A stretch of DNA of 64,000 nt from Cryobacterium sp. (GTDB lineage Bacteria > Actinomycetota > Actinomycetes > Actinomycetales > Microbacteriaceae). The position numbers and the translations under genes were made by a program. Location of the stretch: NCBI GenBank assembly GCA_019639015.1, contig JAHBSS010000002.1, positions 1 through 64,000 on the forward strand. The letters run 5' to 3'. The notes under the pieces were generated by a model. That model saw only the letters and a program-made list of their open reading frames with translations. It had not been told where the DNA came from and did not search any database. Shown here one piece after another: positions 18,412 to 28,264 of this stretch. How positions within the stretch are numbered: the stretch's first letter is position 1; the number at the start of each line of letters is the position of its first letter.

Positions 18412-18493
18412 ACTTTGAGGTTAGTCCGAATCGAAGGGCTGGGTGTTTTCGAGTTCATGAGCACCCCGCTCCGCCTGAGCGTAGCGTGGAATC

Positions 18494-20356
18494 ATGCCGA
18501 ATGCGCTCGCGAATTCACTCAGTCCATACCTTCGTCAGCACGCAGAGAATCCGGTGGATTGGCAACCGTGGGGTCAAGCGCCATTCGAAGAAGCGGCAAG
18601 GCGCGGCGTTCCACTTTTCATTTCTATCGGTTACGCGACTTGCCATTGGTGTCACGTGATGGCGAGGGAAAGCTTCAGCGACCCTTCGATTGCGAAACTG
18701 TTGAATGAGAATTTCGTGCCGGTGAAGGTTGATCGAGAAGAGCATCCCGAAGTCGATTCAACTTTTCTAACTCAGGCAAGTGCGTTCACTCAAAATCTTG
18801 GCTGGCCTCTAAATGTCTTTGTCACTCCGGCGGGCGCAGCATTTTTTGCGGGAACATATTGGCCGCCGGATGCCATGCGCGGTCATCCTTCATTTCGTCA
18901 GATTCTGGATCGCGTGATTGAAGCTTGGCGCGACCATCGAGACGAAATCCAACACTCGGCAGCCTCCCTAATAGCGGCAATTCCGCAGTTGACGACCCCC
19001 GGCACTACGGAATTGCCGGACTTGGGGGGTTGGGATGCGGGGTTGAGTCAGGTGGTTTCCCAATTGGAAGCGCAAGAAGATTCGCAATTTGGGGGATTTG
19101 GTGCAGCGCCGAAGTTCCCATTAGCGCCCGTGCTGAACTTCTTGCTTGAGTTTGCATCTGAAAGTTCAACTGGACTTGCCACTAGAAGCCTTTCAGCGAT
19201 GGCTGAGTCGGGGCTTCGCGACCAAGTAGAGGGTGGGTTTTTCCGCTACGCAACCCGACGAGACTGGACTGAGCCGCACTACGAACGGATGCTCTACGAC
19301 AACGCCCAACTCTTAGAAAGTTACGCAAGGGTCGCCTCGCAAAGGGGCCCAGACGCAACACTCGCAATGAGCACTGCGCAAGGTATCGCCAATTTTCTGC
19401 TGACGATCTTAAGAGTGGAGGGTGGTTTCGCATCCGCGCAAAACAGTGAAAGCGTCGTCGACGGTTACTTGACGGAAGGCGATTACTACGCACTCTCCGC
19501 GGAACAACGTAAAAAGCAACCGAGACCGGCCCTCGACGAGAAAGTACTCGCCGGATGGAACGGAATGGCGATCGGCGCGCTCGCCGAGGCCGGGTTCAGA
19601 CTCGAGCAACCTGAGTGGATTAGCGCCGCCCTGAAAGTCGCAAACGAGTTACTTGCAAATCACAAATCGCCAGACGGCCGCTTGATTAGGGCAACGCTCG
19701 CGAGTGAGCGTTCGCCCGCAGCCGCAACTTTGGAGGATTACGGTTTGCTCGCTGTTGGTTTATTGCAATTGGCGCTCGCCAGTGGGGATGTAGCTTTCGC
19801 ACTTGAAGCCAAGAGCCTTGTTGATTTGTGCACGCTCGAGAACAGTTTTGGCATCCCCGGAGGCGGAGACCCGACGTTGCAGTCGCTTGGCATTCAAGTC
19901 GCGGACCCAACAGAAGGGCCCTACCCATCTGGCGAGAGTGCATTGGCTCAAGCTTGCAGCGTTCTGTTCCAGCTAACTAGCGACCGAAAGTATCAGGATG
20001 CTGCTCGACGCTCAATCGGCGCGTTATGGAACTTTGCGGTGCAGCATCCATTGGGTTTCGGGGGTGCGCTGACTGTTGCGGCGAGCCTAAGTCGACCCGA
20101 TTCGCAACTGGTGATTGTTTCAGGCGAACCCATTGATTCCGCAATGGCTGAGTTTTCAAGGACGTTTAGACCAAGGGCCTCAATTGTGCTAACGCTAAGT
20201 GAAACTCAAGCACGCGAGTGGGCCGATGCGGGATTTGAACTTCTGAGCTACCGTGGCACAAGCAACGGCAAAACTACCGCCTATTTTTGCGAAGATTTTG
20301 TTTGTCGCTTGCCAGTTACCGACTTGGCCGCACTCGAAGCCTTGCTCGCGGGCTGA
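18494..20356 (+). CDS. DUF255 thioredoxin-fold protein (YyaL/SSP411-like)
   Basis: 620 residues. The N-terminal ~160 residues form the DUF255 thioredoxin-like domain, with SLSPYLRQHAENPVDW at the start and the redox motif CHWCHVM near residue 50. The rest is an (alpha/alpha)6-like barrel related to N-acyl-glucosamine epimerase/cellobiose epimerase folds. These proteins are widespread but their function is not settled. The last 76 bp overlap the end of the convergent Ig-repeat gene. Typical full-length members are a little longer (~650-700). Confidence 0.88.
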   Translation: MPNALANSLSPYLRQHAENPVDWQPWGQAPFEEAARRGVPLFISIGYATCHWCHVMARESFSDPSIAKLLNENFVPVKVDREEHPEVDSTFLTQASAFTQNLGWPLNVFVTPAGAAFFAGTYWPPDAMRGHPSFRQILDRVIEAWRDHRDEIQHSAASLIAAIPQLTTPGTTELPDLGGWDAGLSQVVSQLEAQEDSQFGGFGAAPKFPLAPVLNFLLEFASESSTGLATRSLSAMAESGLRDQVEGGFFRYATRRDWTEPHYERMLYDNAQLLESYARVASQRGPDATLAMSTAQGIANFLLTILRVEGGFASAQNSESVVDGYLTEGDYYALSAEQRKKQPRPALDEKVLAGWNGMAIGALAEAGFRLEQPEWISAALKVANELLANHKSPDGRLIRATLASERSPAAATLEDYGLLAVGLLQLALASGDVAFALEAKSLVDLCTLENSFGIPGGGDPTLQSLGIQVADPTEGPYPSGESALAQACSVLFQLTSDRKYQDAARRSIGALWNFAVQHPLGFGGALTVAASLSRPDSQLVIVSGEPIDSAMAEFSRTFRPRASIVLTLSETQAREWADAGFELLSYRGTSNGKTTAYFCEDFVCRLPVTDLAALEALLAG

Positions 20357-23148
20357 GTCTTCGCAGCAGTGGCCTTCGCGGCAGCAGGTTTCGCGGTAGC
20401 AGTATTAACTGCAGCAGTATTCGCAGTCGCAGCCTTTGCGACCTTGCCAACTTCCTCTTCTTCGGGATGAGTCCTAAACCACCAGTAGATTCCAAGGCAA
20501 ACTGCCGAGAACACCGCCATCACTAGAATCCATACCCACAGCGGTTGCCGGATGTCCCCCCAAAGCCCGCCGTTACCGACAACAATCACAAAGAATGTGA
20601 TTACCGTCACGAGATACACGAGCGCCCAGCGCAGTTTGGAGGCGCGGTAAAGTGTGCGCCCATCGAAGTAAGTGATCGGGAGCAACGCGATCACCAATGT
20701 TGAAAGCCCCGCAGCGGCAATCGCGGACACCGTGTCATCGAACAGTGCGCCCAAGAAACTTTCCTTTGCGATCGCACCTGAAACCAGGTTGTAGATCGCC
20801 CATCCGATTATCGAAAGCCCGAACAAAACGGATGCCCAACTGATCACGTATTTCACTTCGCCTTTTCGACTCACTCTCGCCCCGAGCGTGAGCGTAAGGA
20901 TGAGTCCGATCAGCAGTCCCGGTGCGAAGTCCAAGAACCTTGAGGCGATCACACCGAGCAGTGCAATCAGTAATCCGAATGGTTGCAGTTGGATTGCCGA
21001 AGTTATTTTGAAGTTTCGTTTCAGAATCCAACTCGTAATTACATTCGCAATGTAGCCAAGTACGAACGTTGCGATTGTGCATGAAAGGAACAGCCGCAGC
21101 GAAGTGAGATCAAATCCGAAACGAGGGTCAGCAAAACTGAGGATCAACGAAGCCACGACCGTGAGAATGATTCCACCAACGAGTGGGCGCTTCTTAGCTC
21201 GCCGTTTGATTCGCTCCCACCAAGCCATCTTCGGCAGGCGGAATCTGCCAAAGATTCTGGCGTAGTTTTCATCCAAACTTGAATTCACAAGTTCCGCCGG
21301 GAACGCGACGAAGAACAGCAACGCTACACCGCTTCCAACTCCAGCCGCAATTCCAAGTGGGCTCGAGAACACTTCACTAAATTGGGGAAGCGACCCCGTG
21401 AACGCGCTAGGTGCGGCCGGTTCATTACGATCAACAGTTTTCGCTAGTGCGCGACGTTCACTCCTGGGGTCAACTGGTTGCTCACCCGAGCTATCCGCGG
21501 GGGTCGGTGTTGCATCCGTTTGGTTTGGCGACACTTCGATTGACGGTAACGGTTGCACAGAAACGGGTAGTTGCGCAGTTTTGACTAGGCCGCTGGGATC
21601 CGTGGCAGTGGCAACAAATGTGTGGGCGCCCGGCTTTAGATCGGATGGGATCATCGCAGAAATCTTGAATAGGCCATTGGCCGTTACAGTCACAGTCCCG
21701 AGTGGGACGGGGTCCGAGTGCAACACGAGCGAAACGTCTGTGCCTGTTGGCAACCCAGTGCCGGTGAGCGTGACTGTGTCCCCGGGTAGTGGGAATGGGT
21801 TATCGGAACTAAGTGAAAAGTTCCATTCAGGAATCGGAGTGGGGGTGGGTTCTGGTGCGGGTTGGGTTGGCTTCTTGGCGGCTGGCGGTGGGGCTGTCAG
21901 GGTAATTCGAATTTGCGGTTGCGAAGCGGCGGCACTCCAGTTTCCCGACGAGTCTGACTGTGAAAAATATAGGTCGTGAGCGCCGTAACTCAACTGCTGC
22001 GAAATTGTGCAAGTGAACGTTCCACTACCGCTCACCGTGGCGCCTTGTGTGCAAGTTCGAGGGTTTCCAGATTCGAGTATTTGCAAGTTTGCCCCGGGCT
22101 CACCCGTGCCAGTAATCGTCGGATGATGACCAACGACGGTGGCGAACAATGTCGAACCCGACATGGTGCCACTCGGGCCTGTTACCGTCGGGATACCCGG
22201 TGGGGTGTTATCAATGATCGTCAATGGCACAGTATTGCCTAGGGCCGATTCATTTGTAGCCAGGTCAGTCTGGGAGGCTTGCAAGGCGTGCACTCCCGCC
22301 GGAATGGATGTCGTTAAGACGCAACCCCAATTTCCCAAATAGTCAACCGTTCCATCCGCGCAATCAATTGGGTTGCCGTCTGCCCAGATCGTAACTCCGG
22401 CATCCGGTTCGCCGGTTCCGGTCAGAATTATCGAGGGTGAACTATTGGATGGCGTCGTCGGGGGATTAATTGTTGGGGGAAGCGGCGCGACGGTGTCGAT
22501 GTGGATTGTTCGATAGCTCGAGAAAATTGTTGTAGCACCAAATGTTGATTGGACTAGATAGGTGTAGTCGCCGTCTGGTAGTGGTGCTGAAACACAGTTC
22601 CAAGACTGGTTCACCACGGTACCGCCACACATGTGCGTCAAAAAGTCTGAAGTGTAGACATCGAAGTAGCTGCCATCCGAATCACCCACGAAAGTCGGAC
22701 TGTTGTATTTGCTCCAGAATCCATCGGATGGCGAAGTGATTGTTGGCTGGCGCACAACCGTGATAGTGATTGCCGGCCCGGGCGCAGATGTGGATGGTAC
22801 TGAATCGGTCGCCGTTGCCCGAATGTAGTTGAGCCCCAAAGGTAGTGTTCCCGTTGGGCTATTGCAAAACCAGATTGTCGTGGGTGGCGTAGTTGGCACA
22901 GTGCAATAAGGAGAATAGTTCACGCCATCAGTGGAGTATTCGACGTTAATTTGGGTTACCCCGGCATCCATGCTGCCCTGAACGGATGGTTGGTTTGAGG
23001 CGGTTATCCACGGATCGGGGAATGTTTGATCAACCGTTGGTGGGTTTGGAGCCGCGAAAACTGGCGAAACCCCAAACAGTAGCCAAGAGCCAACGAGCGC
23101 AAGCACGATTGTCGCAACTAAGGCACGGAAGTATTTCAGCGGCTTCAT
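20281..23148 (-). CDS. Ig-repeat protein with multi-helix membrane domain and Ala/Lys tail
   Basis: 955 residues. A signal peptide (about 1-34, ending VFA/APN) is followed by at least three to four bacterial Ig-like repeats (about 35-420; recurring GTGEPDAGV...GNWGC...GVHALQASQTD pattern), a Pro/Thr-rich linker (PTQPAPEPTPTPIPEW), another Ig/IPT-like domain, a Pro/Asp linker, then about nine membrane helices (about 590-890) and a cytosolic tail rich in Ala, Lys and Thr. The helix segment LLPITYFDGRTLY recalls the Asp-Gly motif of site-2 protease-like membrane proteins, but no HExxH is visible, so proteolysis is unlikely. ATG 23148 lies 2 nt after the PMT stop, so the two are coupled. The 3' end overlaps the convergent DUF255 gene by 76 bp. 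Confidence 0.78.
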   Translation of the reverse strand: MKPLKYFRALVATIVLALVGSWLLFGVSPVFAAPNPPTVDQTFPDPWITASNQPSVQGSMDAGVTQINVEYSTDGVNYSPYCTVPTTPPTTIWFCNSPTGTLPLGLNYIRATATDSVPSTSAPGPAITITVVRQPTITSPSDGFWSKYNSPTFVGDSDGSYFDVYTSDFLTHMCGGTVVNQSWNCVSAPLPDGDYTYLVQSTFGATTIFSSYRTIHIDTVAPLPPTINPPTTPSNSSPSIILTGTGEPDAGVTIWADGNPIDCADGTVDYLGNWGCVLTTSIPAGVHALQASQTDLATNESALGNTVPLTIIDNTPPGIPTVTGPSGTMSGSTLFATVVGHHPTITGTGEPGANLQILESGNPRTCTQGATVSGSGTFTCTISQQLSYGAHDLYFSQSDSSGNWSAAASQPQIRITLTAPPPAAKKPTQPAPEPTPTPIPEWNFSLSSDNPFPLPGDTVTLTGTGLPTGTDVSLVLHSDPVPLGTVTVTANGLFKISAMIPSDLKPGAHTFVATATDPSGLVKTAQLPVSVQPLPSIEVSPNQTDATPTPADSSGEQPVDPRSERRALAKTVDRNEPAAPSAFTGSLPQFSEVFSSPLGIAAGVGSGVALLFFVAFPAELVNSSLDENYARIFGRFRLPKMAWWERIKRRAKKRPLVGGIILTVVASLILSFADPRFGFDLTSLRLFLSCTIATFVLGYIANVITSWILKRNFKITSAIQLQPFGLLIALLGVIASRFLDFAPGLLIGLILTLTLGARVSRKGEVKYVISWASVLFGLSIIGWAIYNLVSGAIAKESFLGALFDDTVSAIAAAGLSTLVIALLPITYFDGRTLYRASKLRWALVYLVTVITFFVIVVGNGGLWGDIRQPLWVWILVMAVFSAVCLGIYWWFRTHPEEEEVGKVAKAATANTAAVNTATAKPAAAKATAAKTQPASKASSAAKSVTGKRQTKSSQK

Positions 23149-23150
23149 TT

Positions 23151-24806
23151 TCAGACCCAGGTCGGCATCCAGTAATGCAACTGGATAAACCAAAGCGGCA
23201 TTTGCATTCCAGTCCAGAGTGGGTAGAAGAACATGCTAAGTAAGACCATCGAGACGAGAATAATCGCCACAGTGCGAATCCCGCCGGTTCTTCGCCAATA
23301 ATCATCCGTCGACTTGCCGAGAATTAGCGAGAGCACGTACGCCAATCCGAGGATGAGGAACGGCTCGAACACGATTGTGTAGAACTGAAACGTGGTTCGA
23401 TCCAGGTAAATCAACCAAGGAAGATATCCGATCGCTATGCCCGCGAGAATTGCGCCGACTTGCCATTGCCGAAACCTGATCAGTCGGTAGACGAGGTAAA
23501 GCGCTGCGATCGCGGCACCCCACCAAATTAGGGGGTTGGCAATTTCGGTGATGGATTCGCCACAGCGAGCAAATTGACAGCCGTTTTGCCCAAAGTCGCT
23601 TCCTTGGTAATACATCGAGGTCGGCCGGATCATGAGCAACCAAGTGAGCGGGTTAGCCGAATAACTGTGGGCTTGATGCAAATTGATGTGGAACGAGTAT
23701 GCGCTCGCTTGATAGTGCCAGAAACTTTGCCAGTCAAGAGGAACCCAGCTAAGTAGACCTTGCCAAGCGTTACCTTTTTGTTCAGCCCAGTGCCGGTAAT
23801 AGCCCCCATTAGTTGCGAACCAACCAGTCCAAGAAACCAAATACGCGATCAGGGCGATGGGTACCGTCAGCAGAAAACTCACTGGTGCCTGCTTGAAAAC
23901 GGTGCCGGTGGCGAAGAAGGTGACACCTTCTTTTCGTCTTGCAACCGCATCAACAACAAGCGAGTAGATCGCGAAGCCAGCCAGAAAGTAAACCCCATTC
24001 CATTTCACGGCACTCGCGAGCCCGAGGCTCAGCCCCATTGCGAAAAGCCAGGGTCTTCGCCAGAGGGCGGGACCCCAATCGATCGACTTTGCGGCTTTTT
24101 CACGACGAAGCTTCCACTCGAGCAATCGGGCCCTGGACTGATTTCGGTCGAGAAGTAGGAACATAAAACCGAGAGTCACAAACACCGTCAGGATGCCGTC
24201 GAGCAGTGAAACCCTCGACATGACGATGGCGTTTCCGTCGATCGCAATCAGGCCGCCAGCGATCGTCGCGATTAGCGTGGACTTAAACATCATCCGGGCG
24301 ATAATTGCGACAAGTGCCACCAATAGGATGCCGAAAATTGCTGTGCTAAACCGCCACCCGAACGAGTTCTCGGCTCCAAAAATCGCGAGCCCTATCGAGA
24401 TGATCCACTTACCTAGCGGTGGGTGGACAACATAGGAACCTTCGTCAGTGAACCCGTTCACTTGACCGGAATTGAAAAAACTGTCTGACTCTGCTGGCCA
24501 AGATGCCTCGTATCCGAGATGCATTAGAGTCCAGGAATCTTTGACGTAATAGGTTTCGTCGAACACCAACGAATGAGGTTGCGCAAGATTCCAAAGACGA
24601 AGTATTCCCGCAAGTAGAGTGACGCTTATTGGACCTGCCCAAGCCCAAATCATTTGTCTTAGAGGGGTGCGCAACATTCTTGCCCACCAGTCATCCAAGC
24701 GTGATCCGAGCGGTAGCGGTTCGTCGTCTAGATCGATGGTTGGCTGAACCGAAGCGGTTGTGTTCACTCCTTTGACCACCGAGTCGAAGTCACCGCTGTC
24801 AGTCAC
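23151..24806 (-). CDS. Dolichyl/polyprenyl-phosphate-mannose protein O-mannosyltransferase (PMT family)
   Basis: 551 residues, a polytopic GT39-type enzyme with 10 or more helices. The catalytic acidic motif follows helix 1 (LVFDETYYVKDSWT at about 78-91), and the first loop carries the GYEASWPAES and VHPPLGKWII segments typical of actinobacterial Pmt (Rv1002c type). It transfers mannose from polyprenyl-phosphate-mannose to Ser/Thr of exported proteins on the outer face of the membrane. The Ig-repeat membrane protein starts 2 nt after its stop and, with its Pro/Thr linker, is a plausible substrate. The gene is divergent from rsmI. Confidence 0.92.
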   Translation of the reverse strand: MTDSGDFDSVVKGVNTTASVQPTIDLDDEPLPLGSRLDDWWARMLRTPLRQMIWAWAGPISVTLLAGILRLWNLAQPHSLVFDETYYVKDSWTLMHLGYEASWPAESDSFFNSGQVNGFTDEGSYVVHPPLGKWIISIGLAIFGAENSFGWRFSTAIFGILLVALVAIIARMMFKSTLIATIAGGLIAIDGNAIVMSRVSLLDGILTVFVTLGFMFLLLDRNQSRARLLEWKLRREKAAKSIDWGPALWRRPWLFAMGLSLGLASAVKWNGVYFLAGFAIYSLVVDAVARRKEGVTFFATGTVFKQAPVSFLLTVPIALIAYLVSWTGWFATNGGYYRHWAEQKGNAWQGLLSWVPLDWQSFWHYQASAYSFHINLHQAHSYSANPLTWLLMIRPTSMYYQGSDFGQNGCQFARCGESITEIANPLIWWGAAIAALYLVYRLIRFRQWQVGAILAGIAIGYLPWLIYLDRTTFQFYTIVFEPFLILGLAYVLSLILGKSTDDYWRRTGGIRTVAIILVSMVLLSMFFYPLWTGMQMPLWFIQLHYWMPTWV

Positions 24807-24906
24807 CCCGTAATGCTAACGAACGGGCTAGAGATTTTGTCACGAAGTTGCTGCTGGGATTTGCGAGTCGAGTCGTTCACCTCGCCCGAGGTGGCAGGAT
24901 GTAGCC

Positions 24907-25716
24907 GTGATCATCTTGGCTGCAACCCCAATCGGTAACCTCGGGGATGCCAGTCGCAGGCTCGTTGACGCTCTCGAGGCGGCAGAAATTGTGGTGGCTG
25001 AAGACACGCGTGTTGCGATCCAATTGATGCGGGGCCTGCAGGTCAAGAATCAACCAAAACTCGTCGCACTTCACGAACACAACGAGGAAGCTCTTGTTGC
25101 CTCGATTGTCGAAGCTGCAAAAACGTCGGACCTGCTCGTTGTCACTGATGCCGGAATGCCGACAATTAGCGACCCTGGTTACAGGCTTGTTGTGGCTGCT
25201 ACCAATGCCGATGTGCCGGTCACAGTTCTGCCCGGTCCAAGTGCCGTGCTAACCGCGCTTGCGCTCTCTGGTTTACCAACCGATCGTTTTGTGTTTGACG
25301 GATTTGTGCCTAGAAAATCGAGACGCAAATTCTTCGCGGGATTGGCGCGGGAGGAGCGAACAATGGTGTTTCTCGAGTCCCCAAACCGTCTTGCAGAAAC
25401 GCTGAGTGATTTATCCGCCGAATTGGGTGAGGACCGAAAAGTCGCCGTGGCGCGGGAACTCACAAAATTGCATGAGGAAGTCCGGCGAGGAACCGCATCG
25501 GAACTCGCCGATTGGGCTCGCGACGGAGTTCGCGGCGAGATTTGCTTGGTTGTGGAGGGCGCTAAGCCGGTGAAAGTCGATTTTGACTCCGCGGCTAGAC
25601 AGGTTCGAGCTCTGGTCGCATCCGGTAAAGCACTCAAGGAAGCGGCGGCTGAAGTGTCTGAGGTTACCGGCCACAGCAAGCGGGAACTGTACGAGTCTGG
25701 GTTGCAACGCCAGTAA
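24907..25716 (+). CDS. rsmI: 16S rRNA (cytidine-1402-2'-O)-methyltransferase RsmI
   Basis: 269 residues of the tetrapyrrole methylase fold: N-terminal IILAATPIGNLGDASRR, AEDTRVAIQLM, then VTDAGMPTISDPGYRL and VTVLPGPSAVLTALALSGLPTDRFVFDGFVPRKS. It methylates the 2'-OH of C1402 in 16S rRNA using SAM. GTG 24907 is the start. The order PMT-rsmI-metG-tatD-ksgA-ispE is a conserved actinobacterial arrangement, which supports the call. Confidence 0.94.
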   Translation: MIILAATPIGNLGDASRRLVDALEAAEIVVAEDTRVAIQLMRGLQVKNQPKLVALHEHNEEALVASIVEAAKTSDLLVVTDAGMPTISDPGYRLVVAATNADVPVTVLPGPSAVLTALALSGLPTDRFVFDGFVPRKSRRKFFAGLAREERTMVFLESPNRLAETLSDLSAELGEDRKVAVARELTKLHEEVRRGTASELADWARDGVRGEICLVVEGAKPVKVDFDSAARQVRALVASGKALKEAAAEVSEVTGHSKRELYESGLQRQ

Positions 25717-25747
25717 CAGCTTGAGCGCTCAGAATAGAATTGAGCGC

Positions 25748-27325
25748 ATGCCCTCGGACCGCGCGTTTTACATCACGACCCCCATTTACTACCCAAGCGA
25801 CCTTCCGCACATCGGGCACGGCTACACAACGGTCGCAACGGACACACTCGCTCGCTGGCACCGTCAAGCGGGCGATGACACCTGGATGCTGACCGGCACC
25901 GACGAACACGGGCAGAAAATGCTCAGAGCTGCTGCGGCCAACGGGGTTGGTCCCGAGGAATGGGTTGATCGGCTCGTCAATGAATCTTGGCAACCTCTGC
26001 TTGAAGTGCTCGACATCGCAAACGATGACTACATTCGTACGACCCAACCGCGGCACATAGAGCGTGTACAAAAATTCGTTTCAGACATCCACGAGCGCGG
26101 TTTCATTTATCAAGGCGAATATGAGGCGCTCTACTGCGTCGGTTGTGAAGAGTTCAAACCCGAATCCGAAATAGTGATCGGCACCGGTGAGTTTGAGGGC
26201 GTACCAGTGTGCGCGATTCACTCCAAACCGCTGGAACTACTTAAAGAGCAGAATTACTTTTTCAAACTTGGTGAATTCCAAAAGAAGCTGTTGAAGCTTT
26301 ACAACGACAATCCCGAGTTTGTGCAACCCGAATCCGCTCGCAACGAAGTGATCTCGTTTGTCAAGCGCGGGCTCAAGGACCTTTCGATTTCTCGATCGCG
26401 TTTCGACTGGGGCATCCGAGTGCCTTGGGATGAAACACACATTATTTATGTCTGGGTGGATGCCCTGCTCAATTACGTGACCGCGATTGATTACGGAGAT
26501 GACAGCCCAGAGTTTGATCGTCGCTGGCCAGCAACACATATTGTCGGCAAGGACATCTTGAGATTTCACGCAGTGATTTGGCCAGCAATGCTAATGGCTG
26601 CAGGGGTCGAGGTTCCGAGACAAGTGTTCGCGCACGGTTGGCTCCTTGTTGGCGGTGAAAAGATGTCAAAGTCCAAGCTCACCGGAATAGCTCCGAGCAC
26701 GATCGTTGACGTGTTTGGTTCAGATGCGTTTCGCTACTACTTCCTAAGCGCGATTGATTTCGGTCAGGACGGTTCATTCAGTTGGGAAGACTTGAACGCC
26801 CGCTACCACGCTGAACTCGCAAACGGTTTCGGCAACCTCGCCTCACGCACGATTGCAATGATTGAGAAATATTTCGATGGTGCAGTCCCGACTCCGAGCG
26901 ATTATTCGGAAGCGGATTTGGCAATCCAACTTCTTGTCTCCAAGGTGGCAAAGGATGCCGACGCTGCGATCGAGAAACTTGCGATTAGTGATGCGATCAC
27001 ATCGATTTGGCAGATTGTGGATGAGCTAAACGGCTACATAACCGATCAAGAACCGTGGGTACTCGCGAAGTCAGAGTCCGATCGGGCAAGACTTAGAACG
27101 GTGCTCTACACGGTTGCGGAAGGACTGCGTGCGCTTTCGGTGTTGCTCTCACCGGTCATCCCGAAGTCGACCGCGAAACTTTGGAACGCAATCGGTGGTG
27201 AAGGCTCGGTCAAGCATCAGCCGATTAGATCAGCCGGTGATTGGGGTCAGTTGAAAGCCGGTTCAAAAGTGTCTTCCCTGCCGCCGTTATTCCCGAGAAT
27301 CGAACAGGACGAGACAACTAATTGA
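25748..27325 (+). CDS. metG: Methionyl-tRNA synthetase
   Basis: 525 residues. HIGH is at 21-24 and KMSKS at 305-309. The zinc-knuckle region is reduced: CVGCEEFKPESE keeps one CxxC, and the second pair is replaced, as in other single-knuckle bacterial MetRS. It lacks the C-terminal tRNA-binding (Trbp111-like) domain, as usual in actinobacteria. ATG 25748 (MPSDRAFYIT) is used; an in-frame start far upstream lies inside rsmI. It charges tRNA-Met and tRNA-fMet. Confidence 0.95.
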   Translation: MPSDRAFYITTPIYYPSDLPHIGHGYTTVATDTLARWHRQAGDDTWMLTGTDEHGQKMLRAAAANGVGPEEWVDRLVNESWQPLLEVLDIANDDYIRTTQPRHIERVQKFVSDIHERGFIYQGEYEALYCVGCEEFKPESEIVIGTGEFEGVPVCAIHSKPLELLKEQNYFFKLGEFQKKLLKLYNDNPEFVQPESARNEVISFVKRGLKDLSISRSRFDWGIRVPWDETHIIYVWVDALLNYVTAIDYGDDSPEFDRRWPATHIVGKDILRFHAVIWPAMLMAAGVEVPRQVFAHGWLLVGGEKMSKSKLTGIAPSTIVDVFGSDAFRYYFLSAIDFGQDGSFSWEDLNARYHAELANGFGNLASRTIAMIEKYFDGAVPTPSDYSEADLAIQLLVSKVAKDADAAIEKLAISDAITSIWQIVDELNGYITDQEPWVLAKSESDRARLRTVLYTVAEGLRALSVLLSPVIPKSTAKLWNAIGGEGSVKHQPIRSAGDWGQLKAGSKVSSLPPLFPRIEQDETTN

Positions 27326-27349
27326 ACGAGTTGAATCGGGTCAGTTGAA

Positions 27350-28264
27350 GTGAGCGGCTCAAATTACATTCGGCAACGCGAAGCGAAGTCTGAGCACGGT
27401 CAAACGCGCGACCTCAGCTACCCGCCGTTACCAGAACCGTTGCCTGTTCCAGTTTATGACAACCATTCGCACCTAGAAATCGCGGACGGCGAGAACCCGA
27501 TGGACTATCGCGAGCATCTTGACCTCGCGGGCGAAGTCGGGATTCGTGGCGCAATTCAAGTTGGCGGAGATCTTGCAACTTCACACTGGTCTGCAGAAGT
27601 CGCCGCCAAAGAACCGAGGTTGCTGGCCGCAGTTGCAATACATCCGAACGAGAGCCCGAACTATGCCTCTGATGGAACTTTGGAGGCTGCGTTCGAAGAG
27701 ATAGATGTCTTGGCGGCTCAACCTCGAGTGCGAGCAATTGGTGAGACCGGACTTGACTTCTTTCGCACAGACGAAAACGGTCGCGAAGCTCAATTTCGGT
27801 CGTTTGAAGCGCACATCGAAATCGCTAAAAAGCACAGTCTTGCAATGCAAATTCACGATCGTGACGCTCACAATCAGGTCATTGAGACGCTATTGCAAGT
27901 CGGTGCTCCCGAGAAAACTGTGTTCCATTGCTTTTCCGGGGATGCCGAAATGGCAAGACTTTGCGCCGATCAGGGTTGGTATTTGTCGTTCGCTGGTACC
28001 GTCACGTTCAAGAACGCCGTGAACTTGCGTGAAGCGCTCGCTGCCATTCCAAAGGAATTAATTCTCGTCGAGACGGATGCTCCGTTTTTAACACCGACAC
28101 CGTTTAGGGGCAGACCAAACTCTCCCTATATGGTTCCGATCACGGTTCGAGCAATGGCGGATGTTCGCGGAGTCGATTTAGCCGAGTTTTGCGCGCAACT
28201 GGCAACCAACACCGAAACTGTGTACGGAAGCTGGGATACCGGCATTATCGCGAAGGCCGATTGA
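27350..28264 (+). CDS. tatD: TatD-family metal-dependent DNase
   Basis: 304 residues with the TatD TIM-barrel: YDNHSHLE (HxH metal ligands), AVAIHPNE, AIGETGLDFFR (Glu ligand), MQIHDRDAHNQ, FHCFSGD and VETDAPFLTP. It is a Mg-dependent 3'-5' exonuclease/DNase active in DNA repair or turnover. GTG 27350 gives a ~35-residue N-terminal extension before the barrel, common in actinobacterial members. The TGA overlaps the rsmA ATG (TGATG), so the two are coupled. Confidence 0.93.
   Translation: MSGSNYIRQREAKSEHGQTRDLSYPPLPEPLPVPVYDNHSHLEIADGENPMDYREHLDLAGEVGIRGAIQVGGDLATSHWSAEVAAKEPRLLAAVAIHPNESPNYASDGTLEAAFEEIDVLAAQPRVRAIGETGLDFFRTDENGREAQFRSFEAHIEIAKKHSLAMQIHDRDAHNQVIETLLQVGAPEKTVFHCFSGDAEMARLCADQGWYLSFAGTVTFKNAVNLREALAAIPKELILVETDAPFLTPTPFRGRPNSPYMVPITVRAMADVRGVDLAEFCAQLATNTETVYGSWDTGIIAKAD

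Noticed and set aside
21398..21979. 193-codon plus-strand frame rich in Gly, Ser and Val
   Set aside because: It is antisense to the Thr/Pro-rich linker and Ig repeats; the composition mirrors that low-complexity sequence.
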